Source: Methanomicrobiales archaeon HGW-Methanomicrobiales-2
Lineage (GTDB): Archaea > Halobacteriota > Methanomicrobia > Methanomicrobiales > Methanoculleaceae
Direction of reading: 5' to 3'
Assembly (NCBI GenBank): GCA_002839645.1
Contig: PGYL01000019.1
Location: forward strand, 1 to 64,000
Length of the DNA stretch: 64,000 nt
Under the pieces are notes generated by a model that worked only from the letters and a program-made list of their open reading frames with translations, was not told the DNA's origin and made no database searches. This document shows positions 1 through 9,631 of the stretch, piece by piece. Both the position numbers and the translations under genes were made by a program. Position 1 is the stretch's first letter. Every line of letters starts with the position of its first letter.

Positions 1-116
1 ACGGTCCACTGTATGAGGACATGCCCGAGAAGAAAGGTCGTCCCAGGGACAGGCCTGGTCCGGCACCAGCCTCATCAGGGTTAGGATGAAGATCAGAATA
101 GGGTTTCAACAGAGCC
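1..116 (+). repeat. Dispersed repeat / MITE-like copy 1 (left end outside window)
   Basis: Shares about 70 nt (ggcctggtccggcaccagcctcatcagggttaggatgaagatcagaatNgggtttcaacagagcc) with 13687-13754; about 115 nt similar to 33180-33294. Confidence 0.8.
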
Positions 117-195
117 CAACTTTCAATAAAACGGGCACCCTGTCGGTGCGGAGCGCGTATCTCAAACAGGCAGGACTTACCATGAGGGATGAATA

Positions 196-414
196 ATGTA
201 TCGATTTCTTGTCATCGTCGAGCAGACCGACGGCAACTACCCGGCATACTCCCTGGACCTTCCGGGGTGCGTGGCCACCGGGGCAACCCGCGAGGAAGCG
301 GAAGAGCGGATGCACGAGGCGATTGAGTTCCGCATCGAGGGGCTCGGGGAGGACGGACTCCCTATTCCGCCGTCGCGATCCTCGGCAATTTACGTAGCGG
401 TCGGCAGAGGGTGA
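196..414 (+). CDS. HicB-like antitoxin, orphan (no adjacent HicA)
   Basis: YRFLVIVEQTDGNYPAYSLDLPGCVATGATREEAEERMHEAIEFRIEGL matches the HicB-like pattern. Confidence 0.75.
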   Translation: MYRFLVIVEQTDGNYPAYSLDLPGCVATGATREEAEERMHEAIEFRIEGLGEDGLPIPPSRSSAIYVAVGRG

Positions 415-420
415 GCGCCT

Positions 421-618
421 GACGGCAAACTCCGGCTCCGGCAGCCCCGCCTCAGTACAGTGCCGGATCATGTCCCACGTTCCCGTGCCCATCCGCTCGA
501 TGTAGCCGGGGAGAGATATCGGTTCGGCGAGGAGGGGGTTCGCCGGCACCGACCCGTGGGCCTGCCGGAGTTTTTCGAGCGTCAGGGACGGCGGGAGCGT
601 GCCGGGCGCGGGATGAAA
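421..618 (-). pseudogene. Remnant of AlbA_2/RecG-like ATP-binding transcriptional regulator (C-terminal part)
   Basis: LTLEKLRQAHGSVPANPLLAEPISLPGYIERMGTGTWDMIRHCTEAGLPEPEFAV matches the typical NPLIAEalyraGYIErwGTGt block; no N-terminal domain. Confidence 0.6.
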
Positions 619-719
619 GCGAAGGCTACAACCGCGAACTCCGCGAGCCGCACCGACTGCAGAATCGCCGCCATAACCCCTATATAGTCTCATGGACAAT
701 TCTCCCCTGGAGGGATTGC

Positions 720-953
720 GTGTCGGAAACTCGTCTCCGTTATACGGTTCTTATGGAGCAGAATGAGGATGGAGGGTACACCGTAACGGTACCGTCCCTT
801 CCGGGATGTATCAGCGAGGGGTCTACCTGGGATGAGGCGCTGGCGCACATTGAGGAGGCGATCGCAGGATACGTCGAGGTGGCCAGGAAACTCGGCAAAC
901 CAATCCCGGTTGAGATCTCCGTTCCCCTGAACACGAGCAACGCCGGGACATGA
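720..953 (+). CDS. hicB: HicB family antitoxin
   Basis: YTVLMEQNEDGGYTVTVPSLPGCISEGSTWDEALAHIEEAIAGYVE; 4-bp ATGA overlap with the following HicA. Confidence 0.9.
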   Translation: MSETRLRYTVLMEQNEDGGYTVTVPSLPGCISEGSTWDEALAHIEEAIAGYVEVARKLGKPIPVEISVPLNTSNAGT

Positions 954-1174
954 TACTTCCGAGAACCACCGGTGAGAAGGTGGTCAGTGCTCTCAGGAAA
1001 GCCGGGTTCGAGGTGGTCGGCACCCGGGGAAGCCACTACTACCTCTATCACGCGCAGCGTGATGTCATCGTCACGGTTCCCCTGCATTCCAAAAAGACCC
1101 TTGCGCCCAAGACCCTTCAGACGATTCTTTTCCAGGCCGGGATCACTGTCGACGAGTTCCGGGCGCTCCTGTAG
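950..1174 (+). CDS. hicA: HicA family mRNA interferase toxin
   Basis: GEKVVSALRKAGFEVVGTRGSHYYLYHAQRDVIVTVPLHSKKTLAPKTLQTILFQAGI. Confidence 0.9.
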   Translation: MILPRTTGEKVVSALRKAGFEVVGTRGSHYYLYHAQRDVIVTVPLHSKKTLAPKTLQTILFQAGITVDEFRALL

Positions 1175-1452
1175 TCTGTTGCCCGTTCGTTCTCCTGCCG
1201 GTCCCCGGTAGAACGTAGGGGCGTTACTCTACCTGCAGGATCTCGACGGCCTCCCGTGCTGTCTCTATCGTCTCGTAGACGGTCCCCCCGCACCCACCGG
1301 GTCGACCCCGCGTTCGAATCGGCCGGAGCGGAATAAAGGTCAATATGGTTGAAGGCAGAAACGTTGACGTGAGCATCTCCATTGCCGGAACGGTTCGTTT
1401 CCCCGGGACGGCATGGAGGCGTTCTCTCGATCCCGCAGGAACGGTACGAGCC

Positions 1453-2106
1453 ATGGAGATGCATAAAGAGATTCTTGCCGCCTTCCCCGGTCTCTCGGTT
1501 GCAGAGGGCGATGTCGGGCCGCTCTCGATTCAGGAGAAGAGCCCGCCCTTAAAAGCCCTGAACGACGAGATCGTCCGTTCGGTACGAGAACGGTATACGC
1601 TGGAGAGGATCAAAGATGAACCTCTCTTCAGGGCGTACAGGGACTTCTTCTGGAGGGTTGGCGTCGATCCGACCAAGACGCGGCCCGCCTCGGAGGCGCT
1701 GGTGAGAAGGATCCTGGCCGGGAAGGTGCTCCCGACGATCAACACCGCGGTGGACGCCTATAACCTGGCCTCGGTCCGCACAGGCATACCCATCGCCGCT
1801 TTCGACACCGATACCCTGGGCGGGGATCTCACGATGCGGTTTGCAGAAGAGGGTGAAGCGTTCCTCGGCATCGGGATGGCGGCACCCGTTATTCTCCATA
1901 AGAACCAGGTTATCCTGACGGATGAAGACGCGATCGTCGCCGTCTACCCGTACCGCGACTCCGATGCAACAAAGATCACCCTCGCCACAACGACGGTCCA
2001 TATCGTGGCATGCGGCGTGCCGGGGGTTGAACGAGAGAAGGTGCATTCGGCATACGAACAGGCCGTCGCATACCTGCGGGAATACGCTTCGGGCACCCGG
2101 CGATGA
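1453..2106 (+). CDS. B3/B4 (tRNA synthetase beta-subunit editing-like) domain protein
   Basis: FFWRVGVDPTKTRPASEALVRRILAGKVLPTINTAVDAYNLASVRTGIPIAAFDTDTLGGDLTMRFA; ORF open from 1345. Confidence 0.8.
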   Translation: MEMHKEILAAFPGLSVAEGDVGPLSIQEKSPPLKALNDEIVRSVRERYTLERIKDEPLFRAYRDFFWRVGVDPTKTRPASEALVRRILAGKVLPTINTAVDAYNLASVRTGIPIAAFDTDTLGGDLTMRFAEEGEAFLGIGMAAPVILHKNQVILTDEDAIVAVYPYRDSDATKITLATTTVHIVACGVPGVEREKVHSAYEQAVAYLREYASGTRR

Positions 2107-2177
2107 GGAGAAGCGGACCTGCGCTCTCTATCTTCGGTTGCCGAAACCTACATGTGGTTCTCCGGGTATTGCCGGCT

Positions 2178-2570
<393 letters not shown>

Positions 2571-2746
2571 TGGCTGCAACGAAGAGGATTCCCGTATCGG
2601 AGGTCATTCATCCGCTCAGACGGTCTGTCCGCCCTTTCTTGATGGGACTGTGATCATGCCGGGCCCCTGCCCTCGGGAGTAGCAGGCCTGCCATGTTAAT
2701 AAGGAATCTGTTATATATCATATTCGTTATATATCACAATAGTTAG

Positions 2747-3943
2747 GTGTTGTGCATGTTGCCTGTAGGAAGTCCCGCAACGGGAGACGACTTCATCGAC
2801 CGCGAACGCGAGACCGCGTTCATCCTGGCTACGATCGAGAAAGACCACGTCATGCTCGTCGCCCCCCGGCGGTTCGGCAAGACCTCGATCATGCGAAAGA
2901 TCGAGCGAGACCTGGAGAGCAGACATAAGCCATGCGTCTTCCTCGAAGTCGAGAGCGTGAACTCGCCGGGAGAGTTCATCACCGATCTCGTTACGGCGCT
3001 GATCGAGTGCGGGGGAGCAAACCATAAGACCCGGTTTTTCTCCGCTCTCGGGAAGGCGTTCGCCCGGCTGCAGGAGAGCATCGACGAGATCGAGACCCCG
3101 GTCTTCAGGGCAAAACTCCGCAGCCGCCTGAGAGCGGAGTTCTCAGACGACTGGCACGAGAAGGCGAAGAACCTGGATGCCATCTTTGCAGAGGTCGACG
3201 GACCGGTCTGCATCATCTTAGACGAGTTCCCGGTTGCGATACAGAACATGGAGGCCGACGACGCACGGAAGTTCCTGCACTGGTTCCGGCGGCTGCGGCA
3301 GGACTCGCCCGGAGTGAGGTTCATCGTCGGAGGCTCGGTCAGCATCGACCACGTCGTCTACGGCGTCGGCGGAACCCCGGTCATCAACGACTTCCGGAGG
3401 GTCACCATCGGCGGGTTCGAAAAAGGTGTTGCGCTCTCCGTCGTAGAACGGGTTTTTTGGGGAGAAGGCTGGGAGTATTCCCCGGAGATCGGGCGAGCCG
3501 TCCTCGACTGCGTGGGCGACCCCTGCATCCCCTACTTCCTCATGATCGTCCTCTCCGGCCTGAAGGAAGAGGTCGACATCTCCGGAGGGGCGCCCTCCCC
3601 GGCGCTGGTCGAGAGGGTCTACAACAAACGAATCCTCGGCAGCGAGGGGCGCCACTACTTCGAGCACTACTCGCACCGTCTCCAGATCACCTACTCCGAT
3701 CAGGAGGCAAAAGCCGCCCGCGCCATCTTAAGCAGGGTGAGTGCCGCAGAATCTCTGCCTGTGGCCATTGCATACGATATCTTCAGGAGGAGCACCGCAT
3801 CGGAGAGCGAAGATGCGTTTTTGGCGCTGCTGGCGCAGTTGAACCACGATTTTTACGTCACCATGGATACTCCCGGCGAGTTGCGGTTCTACTCGAAGAT
3901 GCTTCGGGACTGGTGGAGGATTTACCATGCCAACATCGGGTAG
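2747..3943 (+). CDS. AAA/STAND-type ATP-binding protein (archaeal ATPase-like)
   Basis: Walker A APRRFGKTSIM, Walker B CIILDEF. Confidence 0.75.
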   Translation: MLCMLPVGSPATGDDFIDRERETAFILATIEKDHVMLVAPRRFGKTSIMRKIERDLESRHKPCVFLEVESVNSPGEFITDLVTALIECGGANHKTRFFSALGKAFARLQESIDEIETPVFRAKLRSRLRAEFSDDWHEKAKNLDAIFAEVDGPVCIILDEFPVAIQNMEADDARKFLHWFRRLRQDSPGVRFIVGGSVSIDHVVYGVGGTPVINDFRRVTIGGFEKGVALSVVERVFWGEGWEYSPEIGRAVLDCVGDPCIPYFLMIVLSGLKEEVDISGGAPSPALVERVYNKRILGSEGRHYFEHYSHRLQITYSDQEAKAARAILSRVSAAESLPVAIAYDIFRRSTASESEDAFLALLAQLNHDFYVTMDTPGELRFYSKMLRDWWRIYHANIG

Positions 3944-5570
3944 CGCAGCCGTCTACCGCTACTTCCCCGGGGCGCTGGATAAAGAAACGCTCCAATGCCT
4001 TCTCGTCGGCCGGGAAAACCTCCTCGAAGACATGCTGGAAGAACTGGACCGGGCGTCTCGGAGCGGAACGCCGCGCTTCTTCCTCCTCGCCGGGGACCGG
4101 GGCGCCGGGAAATCTCACCTGCTGAGCCTGCTCTACCACAGGGTTCACGACAACCTCTCCGGGCGGATAACCCCTGTGAAACTCGCGGATGAGGAGTATT
4201 CGATATTCAGGGCGTCGGACTTCTTTCTCCGGGTGCTCGAGGAGATGGGGGTCGATACTTCGGAGATCGTCGCGCTCGGCGACGACCACCTGATCCGCGA
4301 CGCCGCGGTCGATACGCTCGCTGAAGCGGCCGCTGGAAGACAGATCGCGGTATTCGTCGATAACGTGCACGAGCTCTTCAACCAGATGGATAAGAGCGAG
4401 ATCCGGGCGCTGCGGTCGATATTCCAGCGGACGGATCTCTTTTCAGTGGTTGCGTCGGCACCGTCGCTCTTCCCCGGGATATCGGAGCACGACGAGCCTT
4501 TCTACAACTTCTTCCGGGTCTTTCACCTCCGGGGACTCGAACCCGCCGAAGCGAAGGAACTCATGAAGAGGGTCGCACGGCTGGACGGCAACACCACCTT
4601 CATCGAGAACTTCTCCGATTACGAGCCCGGCATCGAGGGGCTGCTGCACCTTGTCGGCGGCAGTCCGCGGCTGGCCGTCCGGATATATGAGACCGCCTCG
4701 ATAGCCGGGACCGACGATATGGGGGCTGTCTTCTTCAGGATGATGGACGAGCAGACGCCCTACTACCGTGAGGTCTTCCGGAGACTTCCCGGGCAGCGGA
4801 GGATCATCTTCGACACCATCCTCAGCGCGGATACTCCCCTTACGCCGAAGGATCTCGCGGAGCGTGCCCGGCTGAACCTGGCGACGGTGAACGCGCAGCT
4901 CCGGAGGCTGGAGGCAGACGGCTACGTTGTCTCCCGGCCGATGAGGAAGAGGACATCGTATGAGGTCCGGGATCGCCTCTTCTGGTTCTGGCGGGCGATG
5001 CGCAGACCGGGCGGCCGGGACCGCGTGGTTGCTCTCATCGAGTTTCTGGAAGCCTGGCACGAGCGGCCGGCGGTTATGGAGGGCAAACCCCTGCAGGAGC
5101 CGTCGGCCTCGTATGCCGCCGGGAAACGAGCCGATGCGCTGGCGGCGATCGGGAAGGCGCACCCGGGAGACCCGGACGAGGAGGCGCAATTGGTGCAGAT
5201 CGCGCTTGATCTCGCACGTAAGGAGTTGCTGGACGGAAACGAGGCGAACGGCCTCTCCCTGATCCGGGCGGCATATGCGCACGCGAGCCGCGTGGACCCG
5301 GACACGGCAAGAAGGATTACGGCAGGGTTCCTGAAAGGGATCGTCGGGGAGGGGGAAGTCTCCCCGGTCAGGAGCGCCGTTCGTGAGATCATCGCGTCCG
5401 GGGGCGCCGGGTTTGAGGGATTCTTAAAGCCGGTCGCGGACGCCGTCGCGATCATCGAGGCGAACGATACGAGGCTGTATTACACGAGACTGCAGCCGGA
5501 GGAGCGGGCGGTCGTTGCCGGGATTGTACGGGCGATCACGGGATCGGATGAGCTGGTGCCGGGACTCTGA
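3927..5570 (+). CDS. AAA ATPase with winged-helix-like and helical C-terminal regions
   Basis: Walker A AGDRGAGKSHLL; TPLTPKDLAERARLNLATVNAQLRRLEADGYV wHTH-like; overlaps upstream ATPase by 17 bp. Confidence 0.7.
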   Translation: MPTSGSAAVYRYFPGALDKETLQCLLVGRENLLEDMLEELDRASRSGTPRFFLLAGDRGAGKSHLLSLLYHRVHDNLSGRITPVKLADEEYSIFRASDFFLRVLEEMGVDTSEIVALGDDHLIRDAAVDTLAEAAAGRQIAVFVDNVHELFNQMDKSEIRALRSIFQRTDLFSVVASAPSLFPGISEHDEPFYNFFRVFHLRGLEPAEAKELMKRVARLDGNTTFIENFSDYEPGIEGLLHLVGGSPRLAVRIYETASIAGTDDMGAVFFRMMDEQTPYYREVFRRLPGQRRIIFDTILSADTPLTPKDLAERARLNLATVNAQLRRLEADGYVVSRPMRKRTSYEVRDRLFWFWRAMRRPGGRDRVVALIEFLEAWHERPAVMEGKPLQEPSASYAAGKRADALAAIGKAHPGDPDEEAQLVQIALDLARKELLDGNEANGLSLIRAAYAHASRVDPDTARRITAGFLKGIVGEGEVSPVRSAVREIIASGGAGFEGFLKPVADAVAIIEANDTRLYYTRLQPEERAVVAGIVRAITGSDELVPGL

Positions 5571-5644
5571 CCGTTTCGGTTATTTATTCTGCAGGCTTTG
5601 GATCTCGCGGCCTCCGGCGGGAGCAGGATTACCGTGATTGGCAG

Positions 5645-5716
5645 ATGATCGCCGGGATCGATGAGACTGGCGAGTTCGTAGCCTTCGACCCGGACGAGAT
5701 CCTGCAGGACGACTGA
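5645..5716 (+). other. Short ORF upstream of RelE-like toxin (possible antitoxin remnant)
   Basis: MIAGIDETGEFVAFDPDEILQDD*; 23 aa from ATG, reading frame extends upstream without ATG. Confidence 0.35.
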
Positions 5717-5737
5717 CATGCCGGGGAGCAGGAGAGC

Positions 5738-6019
5738 GTGTTTACCATTGTCATCGAGCGAAGGGCACGGGAATTTGTAAAAAGGCTCCCCCCAAAAACC
5801 CGGCGGATCATCGTCGAGAAGATCCTGGAACTCAAGGAAGACCCGTTTCCGGGAGAAAACAAGGAAAAACCCGAGTATCCTAACCCTCCTGCAGTCTATC
5901 GCCTGCATATCGGCAGGTCCTTCACGGTATTTTATGTCATCGAGCAGGAGGAGAATATCGTCAAGATCGAGAAGATCCTGACGATCGAGAAGGCCCATAA
6001 AGAGTACTCCCGCAGGTAA
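5738..6019 (+). CDS. RelE/ParE family toxin
   Basis: TIVIERRAREFVKRLPPKTRRIIVEKILELKEDPFPGE...YRLHIGRSFTVFYVI. Confidence 0.85.
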   Translation: MFTIVIERRAREFVKRLPPKTRRIIVEKILELKEDPFPGENKEKPEYPNPPAVYRLHIGRSFTVFYVIEQEENIVKIEKILTIEKAHKEYSRR

Positions 6020-6290
6020 GATCCGGCTCTCGCCACCGTCGCCTGGCCGAGAAAGGTCAGGCAGTACTTTTGGTGCCGGCTACCAGGTTTCCCGGGACCT
6101 CACTACTACCCTGATGAGATATTCACACCCATACTGCTCCAGGAAGTGCCGGGATGGAGCCGCGGGTTCAAACCCGCCCGGTCTATCTTTGCGAAAGAAC
6201 ATTCATCCATAGTTGAACCAATAGAATAGCGCCGTTGACGGTATCCGGGCACGCCTGTGATGAGAGAAGACCCCCGGGATCGCCGGTTTA

Positions 6291-6342
6291 GTTCGATTAT
6301 ACCCCGATGAAAACAAACATTTGTGCCGGGGTATAGTCGAAC
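6291..6342. promoter_or_regulatory. Long inverted repeat / stem-loop (16-bp arms, one G.U)
   Basis: GTTCGATTATACCCCG-20nt-CGGGGTATAGTCGAAC; nested ACAAA-CA-TTTGT in loop. Confidence 0.75.
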
Positions 6343-6611
6343 GTAAAAGATCACGTTTACGGCGCGCCGAAAACCTACAGGTGACCCGGGGGTTATTCAT
6401 TCCCCTGCAGAACTTGCTTGTTGCCGACCAATTCGCTAGTGGACTCAACCTGATTTTGTTTCATCCAGCACCATTGGGTGTGTGCGTGGGTGAAAAAGGA
6501 CACGATATGGCTGGGCTGCCCGGGATGAAAAACCACAATATGGATACCTGATCCGTACCCGAAGTATTATCCCCTTCCGCTCCAACATCTACTCAAAGTT
6601 GAAAGTAGCCT

Positions 6612-6953
6612 ATGCCTGACGATTTTATAGCAATCGTGGAAGAATCCGAGGACGTGGACAGCACCCTCATCTCCCGGGTGCGCCTGGAGATACTCTGGGC
6701 GCTCTCCGAGCTCGGGGAGGACGGGGCCACCGCCCGGCAGCTCAAGGCCGGGCTGAACCTGAGCGACGGTGTGCTCTATGCAAACCTCAAGAAACTTGTC
6801 GGGATGGGCTACCTCCGCTCCGAGAAGGTGGCGATCGAGGGTAAGGAACTCGAACTTTACGCTATAACCCCGGAAGGGCTTCTCGCGTGGCGGCGTGTCC
6901 GGGGCTGGCTCTGCACACTCCTGGGCTGCGAAGGTGATGTCTGTGGACGATAG
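6612..6953 (+). CDS. Winged-helix transcriptional regulator
   Basis: RLEILWALSELGEDGATARQLKAGLNLSDGVLYANLKKLVGMGYLRSEKVAIEGKELELYAITPEG. Confidence 0.75.
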   Translation: MPDDFIAIVEESEDVDSTLISRVRLEILWALSELGEDGATARQLKAGLNLSDGVLYANLKKLVGMGYLRSEKVAIEGKELELYAITPEGLLAWRRVRGWLCTLLGCEGDVCGR

Positions 6954-7473
6954 AAGCAAAGTCATTGCCTGCTTTCGGGAAGCGGGGTTCAGGATGGACA
7001 AAGACCGGTTCGAGCACCGGCTCATCGCTCAGAAGTTCGTCTACCTGCTGAAGCTGAAGGGCGTTGAATTCGCGTATCCGTTTCGCCTCTACGTCCGGGG
7101 ACCCTACTCGCCAACTCTCGCACGGGAGTACTACCAGTACGCCGACGAGTTTTCCCGGTGCGAGACGGATCTGGCTCTATCTCCTGCCGAAGCGGATTCT
7201 GTTGCCGGGCTCAACGGCCTCTTCGACAAAAGCCCGTCTTTGCTTGAGATCGGGGCGACCTACGGGTATCTGGCCTACGAGATGCATCAGCCGCCGCAGC
7301 AGGCGTACCGGACGGTGAAGAGGATGAAGTCCTTTTACTCCAACGAGCAGATCGTTAAGGGCGTCAACCGGGCGAAGCAGTACCTCTTCGTCCCCACCGA
7401 CGACGAGGCGGCGGCGCTCGAAACCGAGCTGCAGGAGTGGCAGCGGGCCGGGATTCGGTCGATGAGGCATTAG
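6937..7473 (+). CDS. Uncharacterised protein, YwgA/Panacea(SocA)-like; putative antitoxin of adjacent MazF
   Basis: LIAQKFVYLLKLKGVEFAYPFRLYVRGPYSPTLAREYYQYADEF; immediately precedes PemK/MazF gene. Confidence 0.5.
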   Translation: MSVDDRSKVIACFREAGFRMDKDRFEHRLIAQKFVYLLKLKGVEFAYPFRLYVRGPYSPTLAREYYQYADEFSRCETDLALSPAEADSVAGLNGLFDKSPSLLEIGATYGYLAYEMHQPPQQAYRTVKRMKSFYSNEQIVKGVNRAKQYLFVPTDDEAAALETELQEWQRAGIRSMRH

Positions 7474-7474
7474 G

Positions 7475-7810
7475 ATGCGCCGGAGCAGGGGCGATATCTG
7501 GTTCGTCGATCTGGCCGACGCGCGGGGGCATGAACAGAGCGGCCTGCGCCCTGCCTTGGTGCTGGCCGCCTCCTATGGGGGCATGACGGTCGTGGTCCCG
7601 CTCACGACGACTCCGGCGGCTTTTTCGTTCCCGCACACCCACGGCATCGAGAAGAGTTCACAGAACGGGCTCTCCTCCAGTAGTGCGGCGCTGGTCTTCC
7701 AGATTGTCGCCCTCTCACAAGACCGTTTCGTCAAAAAGATCGGGCGGTGTTCGGTCGAGGATATGGAGGCGATAAGCGTTCTTTTGAAGGACCTGTTGTC
7801 GCTGGGATAG
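7475..7810 (+). CDS. PemK/MazF family toxin
   Basis: RGDIWFVDLADARGHEQSGLRPALVLAASYGGMTVVVPLTT...QIVALSQDRFVKKIG. Confidence 0.85.
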   Translation: MRRSRGDIWFVDLADARGHEQSGLRPALVLAASYGGMTVVVPLTTTPAAFSFPHTHGIEKSSQNGLSSSSAALVFQIVALSQDRFVKKIGRCSVEDMEAISVLLKDLLSLG

Positions 7811-8018
7811 CAGTTCTTTCCGGGGGAGAGGGTGGCGTGCAGTCGCCGCCGAATACCGGTTTCTTGCGGGTCGTTGGGCATATTCCCTTTCAAAAACAAA
7901 GAATGAACCTCTGTCAGGCATCTGATTTTTTCGTCTGTGTTTTAAGAACACAACTTTAAGTTATAGATTAACCGACAGTTATAATATAACCCAGAGATAT
8001 AATCGTCTGGTGAGACTA

Positions 8019-8060
8019 TCTCCGGGCAGAAGCCTGGAGATGATACCTCCCGATGGGAGG
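8019..8060 (+). promoter_or_regulatory. Two consecutive hairpins in putative 5' leader of NudC-like gene
   Basis: TCTCCGGGC-agaa-GCCTGGAGA and CCTCCC-gat-GGGAGG. Confidence 0.55.
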
Positions 8061-8157
8061 ATGAATCACATGGACGCTCAACAAATACAATGGGATTCCT
8101 GTGGAAACGTGTACAGAAGGGAAAGACCCGGGCATGTACCGGGAATCGGGGTTTGTC

Positions 8158-9009
8158 ATGAAGCATAAAGCAGTGTTTGCGGTCGACTGCCTGCATAAGC
8201 AGTATCCGGAGCCGGACCGGCTCCCAAAAGATGCATGCCTGGTGGTTGTCCGCGACGGGGGAGTCTGCGTCAGGAACGGCAGCACGCCGACCATCTTTGA
8301 AAAGGTATCCCCGGATCTACCGGGAGGGCTGCAGAGGAATGCCCGGTATCTCGGCCACCGGGGATCCGTTGCCTGCTATGCCGTCGAGGTCCCCGGCGAC
8401 CTGCCCGAAGGGCTGGCATATTCCGGCGTGCGCGAACTTGCCGGCCTCATCCCGGACGAAGAACTTGCCGTTGCCGGGCTTGCGGTCCAGATCATCGATT
8501 ACGACAGGAACACCCGGTTCTGCGGGAGGTGCGGTACGGCAACGGAGCCTGTAAGAACCGAGCGGGCCAGAGTCTGTCCGTCCTGCCACCGGGTCATGTA
8601 TCCCCGGCTCTCCCCGGCGATCGTCGTACTGGTAAGAAAGAACGACGCTATCCTCATGGTCCGCGGGACCAGAGCGCCGCCCGGCAGGTACAGCCTCGTT
8701 GCCGGTTTTGTCGAGCCCGGCGAGACGATCGAGCATGCCGTACACCGCGAAGTCCATGAGGAGACGGGGATCGCGATCAAAAATCTCCGGTATCGTACAA
8801 GCGAACCGTGGCCGTTCCCCGACTCGCTCATGCTTGCGTTCGTTGCCGAGTACGACGGCGGAGAAGTTGCCCCGGACGGCGTTGAGGTTGAGAGCGCCGT
8901 ATGGTTCGACCGGGACCATCTCCCGGACCTTCCGCCGAAACTCAGCATAACCCGTGCGCTCATCGACGACTGGGTAGCGTCAGCGTCCCGGGACCCTGAA
9001 CTGCGATGA
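8158..9009 (+). CDS. nudC: NUDIX hydrolase, NADH pyrophosphatase NudC-like
   Basis: Zinc ribbon FCGRCG..CPSCHRVMYPR then Nudix box GFVEPGETIEHAVHREVHEETGI; ORF open from 8101. Confidence 0.9.
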   Translation: MKHKAVFAVDCLHKQYPEPDRLPKDACLVVVRDGGVCVRNGSTPTIFEKVSPDLPGGLQRNARYLGHRGSVACYAVEVPGDLPEGLAYSGVRELAGLIPDEELAVAGLAVQIIDYDRNTRFCGRCGTATEPVRTERARVCPSCHRVMYPRLSPAIVVLVRKNDAILMVRGTRAPPGRYSLVAGFVEPGETIEHAVHREVHEETGIAIKNLRYRTSEPWPFPDSLMLAFVAEYDGGEVAPDGVEVESAVWFDRDHLPDLPPKLSITRALIDDWVASASRDPELR

Positions 9010-9010
9010 A

Positions 9011-9631
9011 TTGAAAGCGGTGAAAGCGATGAAAAGACCCAGAGTCGTTGCATTCAACGGAAGCCCCCGGAAAGACGGCAACACGTCCATCCTGATCCGG
9101 CACATCTTTGACGAACTTGAGAACGAAGGCATAGAGACGGAGCTCGTCCAGGTCGGCGGGCAGATGATCCGCGGATGTGCGGATTGCCGGAGATGCTTCG
9201 AGAACCAGGACCTGCGGTGTGCCTTTGACGACGATATCGTAAATGACTGCATCGAGAAGATGATCGATGCCGACGGGATCATCCTTGGCTCCCCGGTCTA
9301 TTTCCTTGACGTCACGTCCGAGATGAAAGCCCTGATCGACCGTGCAGGCGTCGTAGCCAGGGCGAACGGCGGGCTCTTCCGGCGCAAGGCGGCGATTGCC
9401 GCGGCAGCGGTGCGGAGATCCGGTGCAAACCATACCGTCGATACCCTGCTGCATTTCATGCTCTACAGCGGGATGACGGTTCCGGGAGCCCCGGTGATCG
9501 GTATCGGCCGGGATATCGGGGACGTCCTGAAGGACGAAGAAGGCATTGAACGGGCAAGAGAAGCCGGAAAGAACATGGCCTGGCTGCTGAAGACGATCGC
9601 ATCGGCAGATCAACCGGAGGAGATCGTATGA
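9011..9631 (+). CDS. Flavodoxin family / NADPH-dependent FMN reductase (iron-sulfur flavoprotein-like)
   Basis: VVAFNGSPRKDGNTSILIRHIFDEL...CADCRRCF...GIILGSPVYFLDVTSEMKALIDR. Confidence 0.85.
   Translation: MKAVKAMKRPRVVAFNGSPRKDGNTSILIRHIFDELENEGIETELVQVGGQMIRGCADCRRCFENQDLRCAFDDDIVNDCIEKMIDADGIILGSPVYFLDVTSEMKALIDRAGVVARANGGLFRRKAAIAAAAVRRSGANHTVDTLLHFMLYSGMTVPGAPVIGIGRDIGDVLKDEEGIERAREAGKNMAWLLKTIASADQPEEIV

Noticed and set aside
5074-5310. Additional ORFs within the second AAA gene
   Set aside because: R/P/G/S-rich out-of-frame translation, typical of GC-rich shadow ORFs
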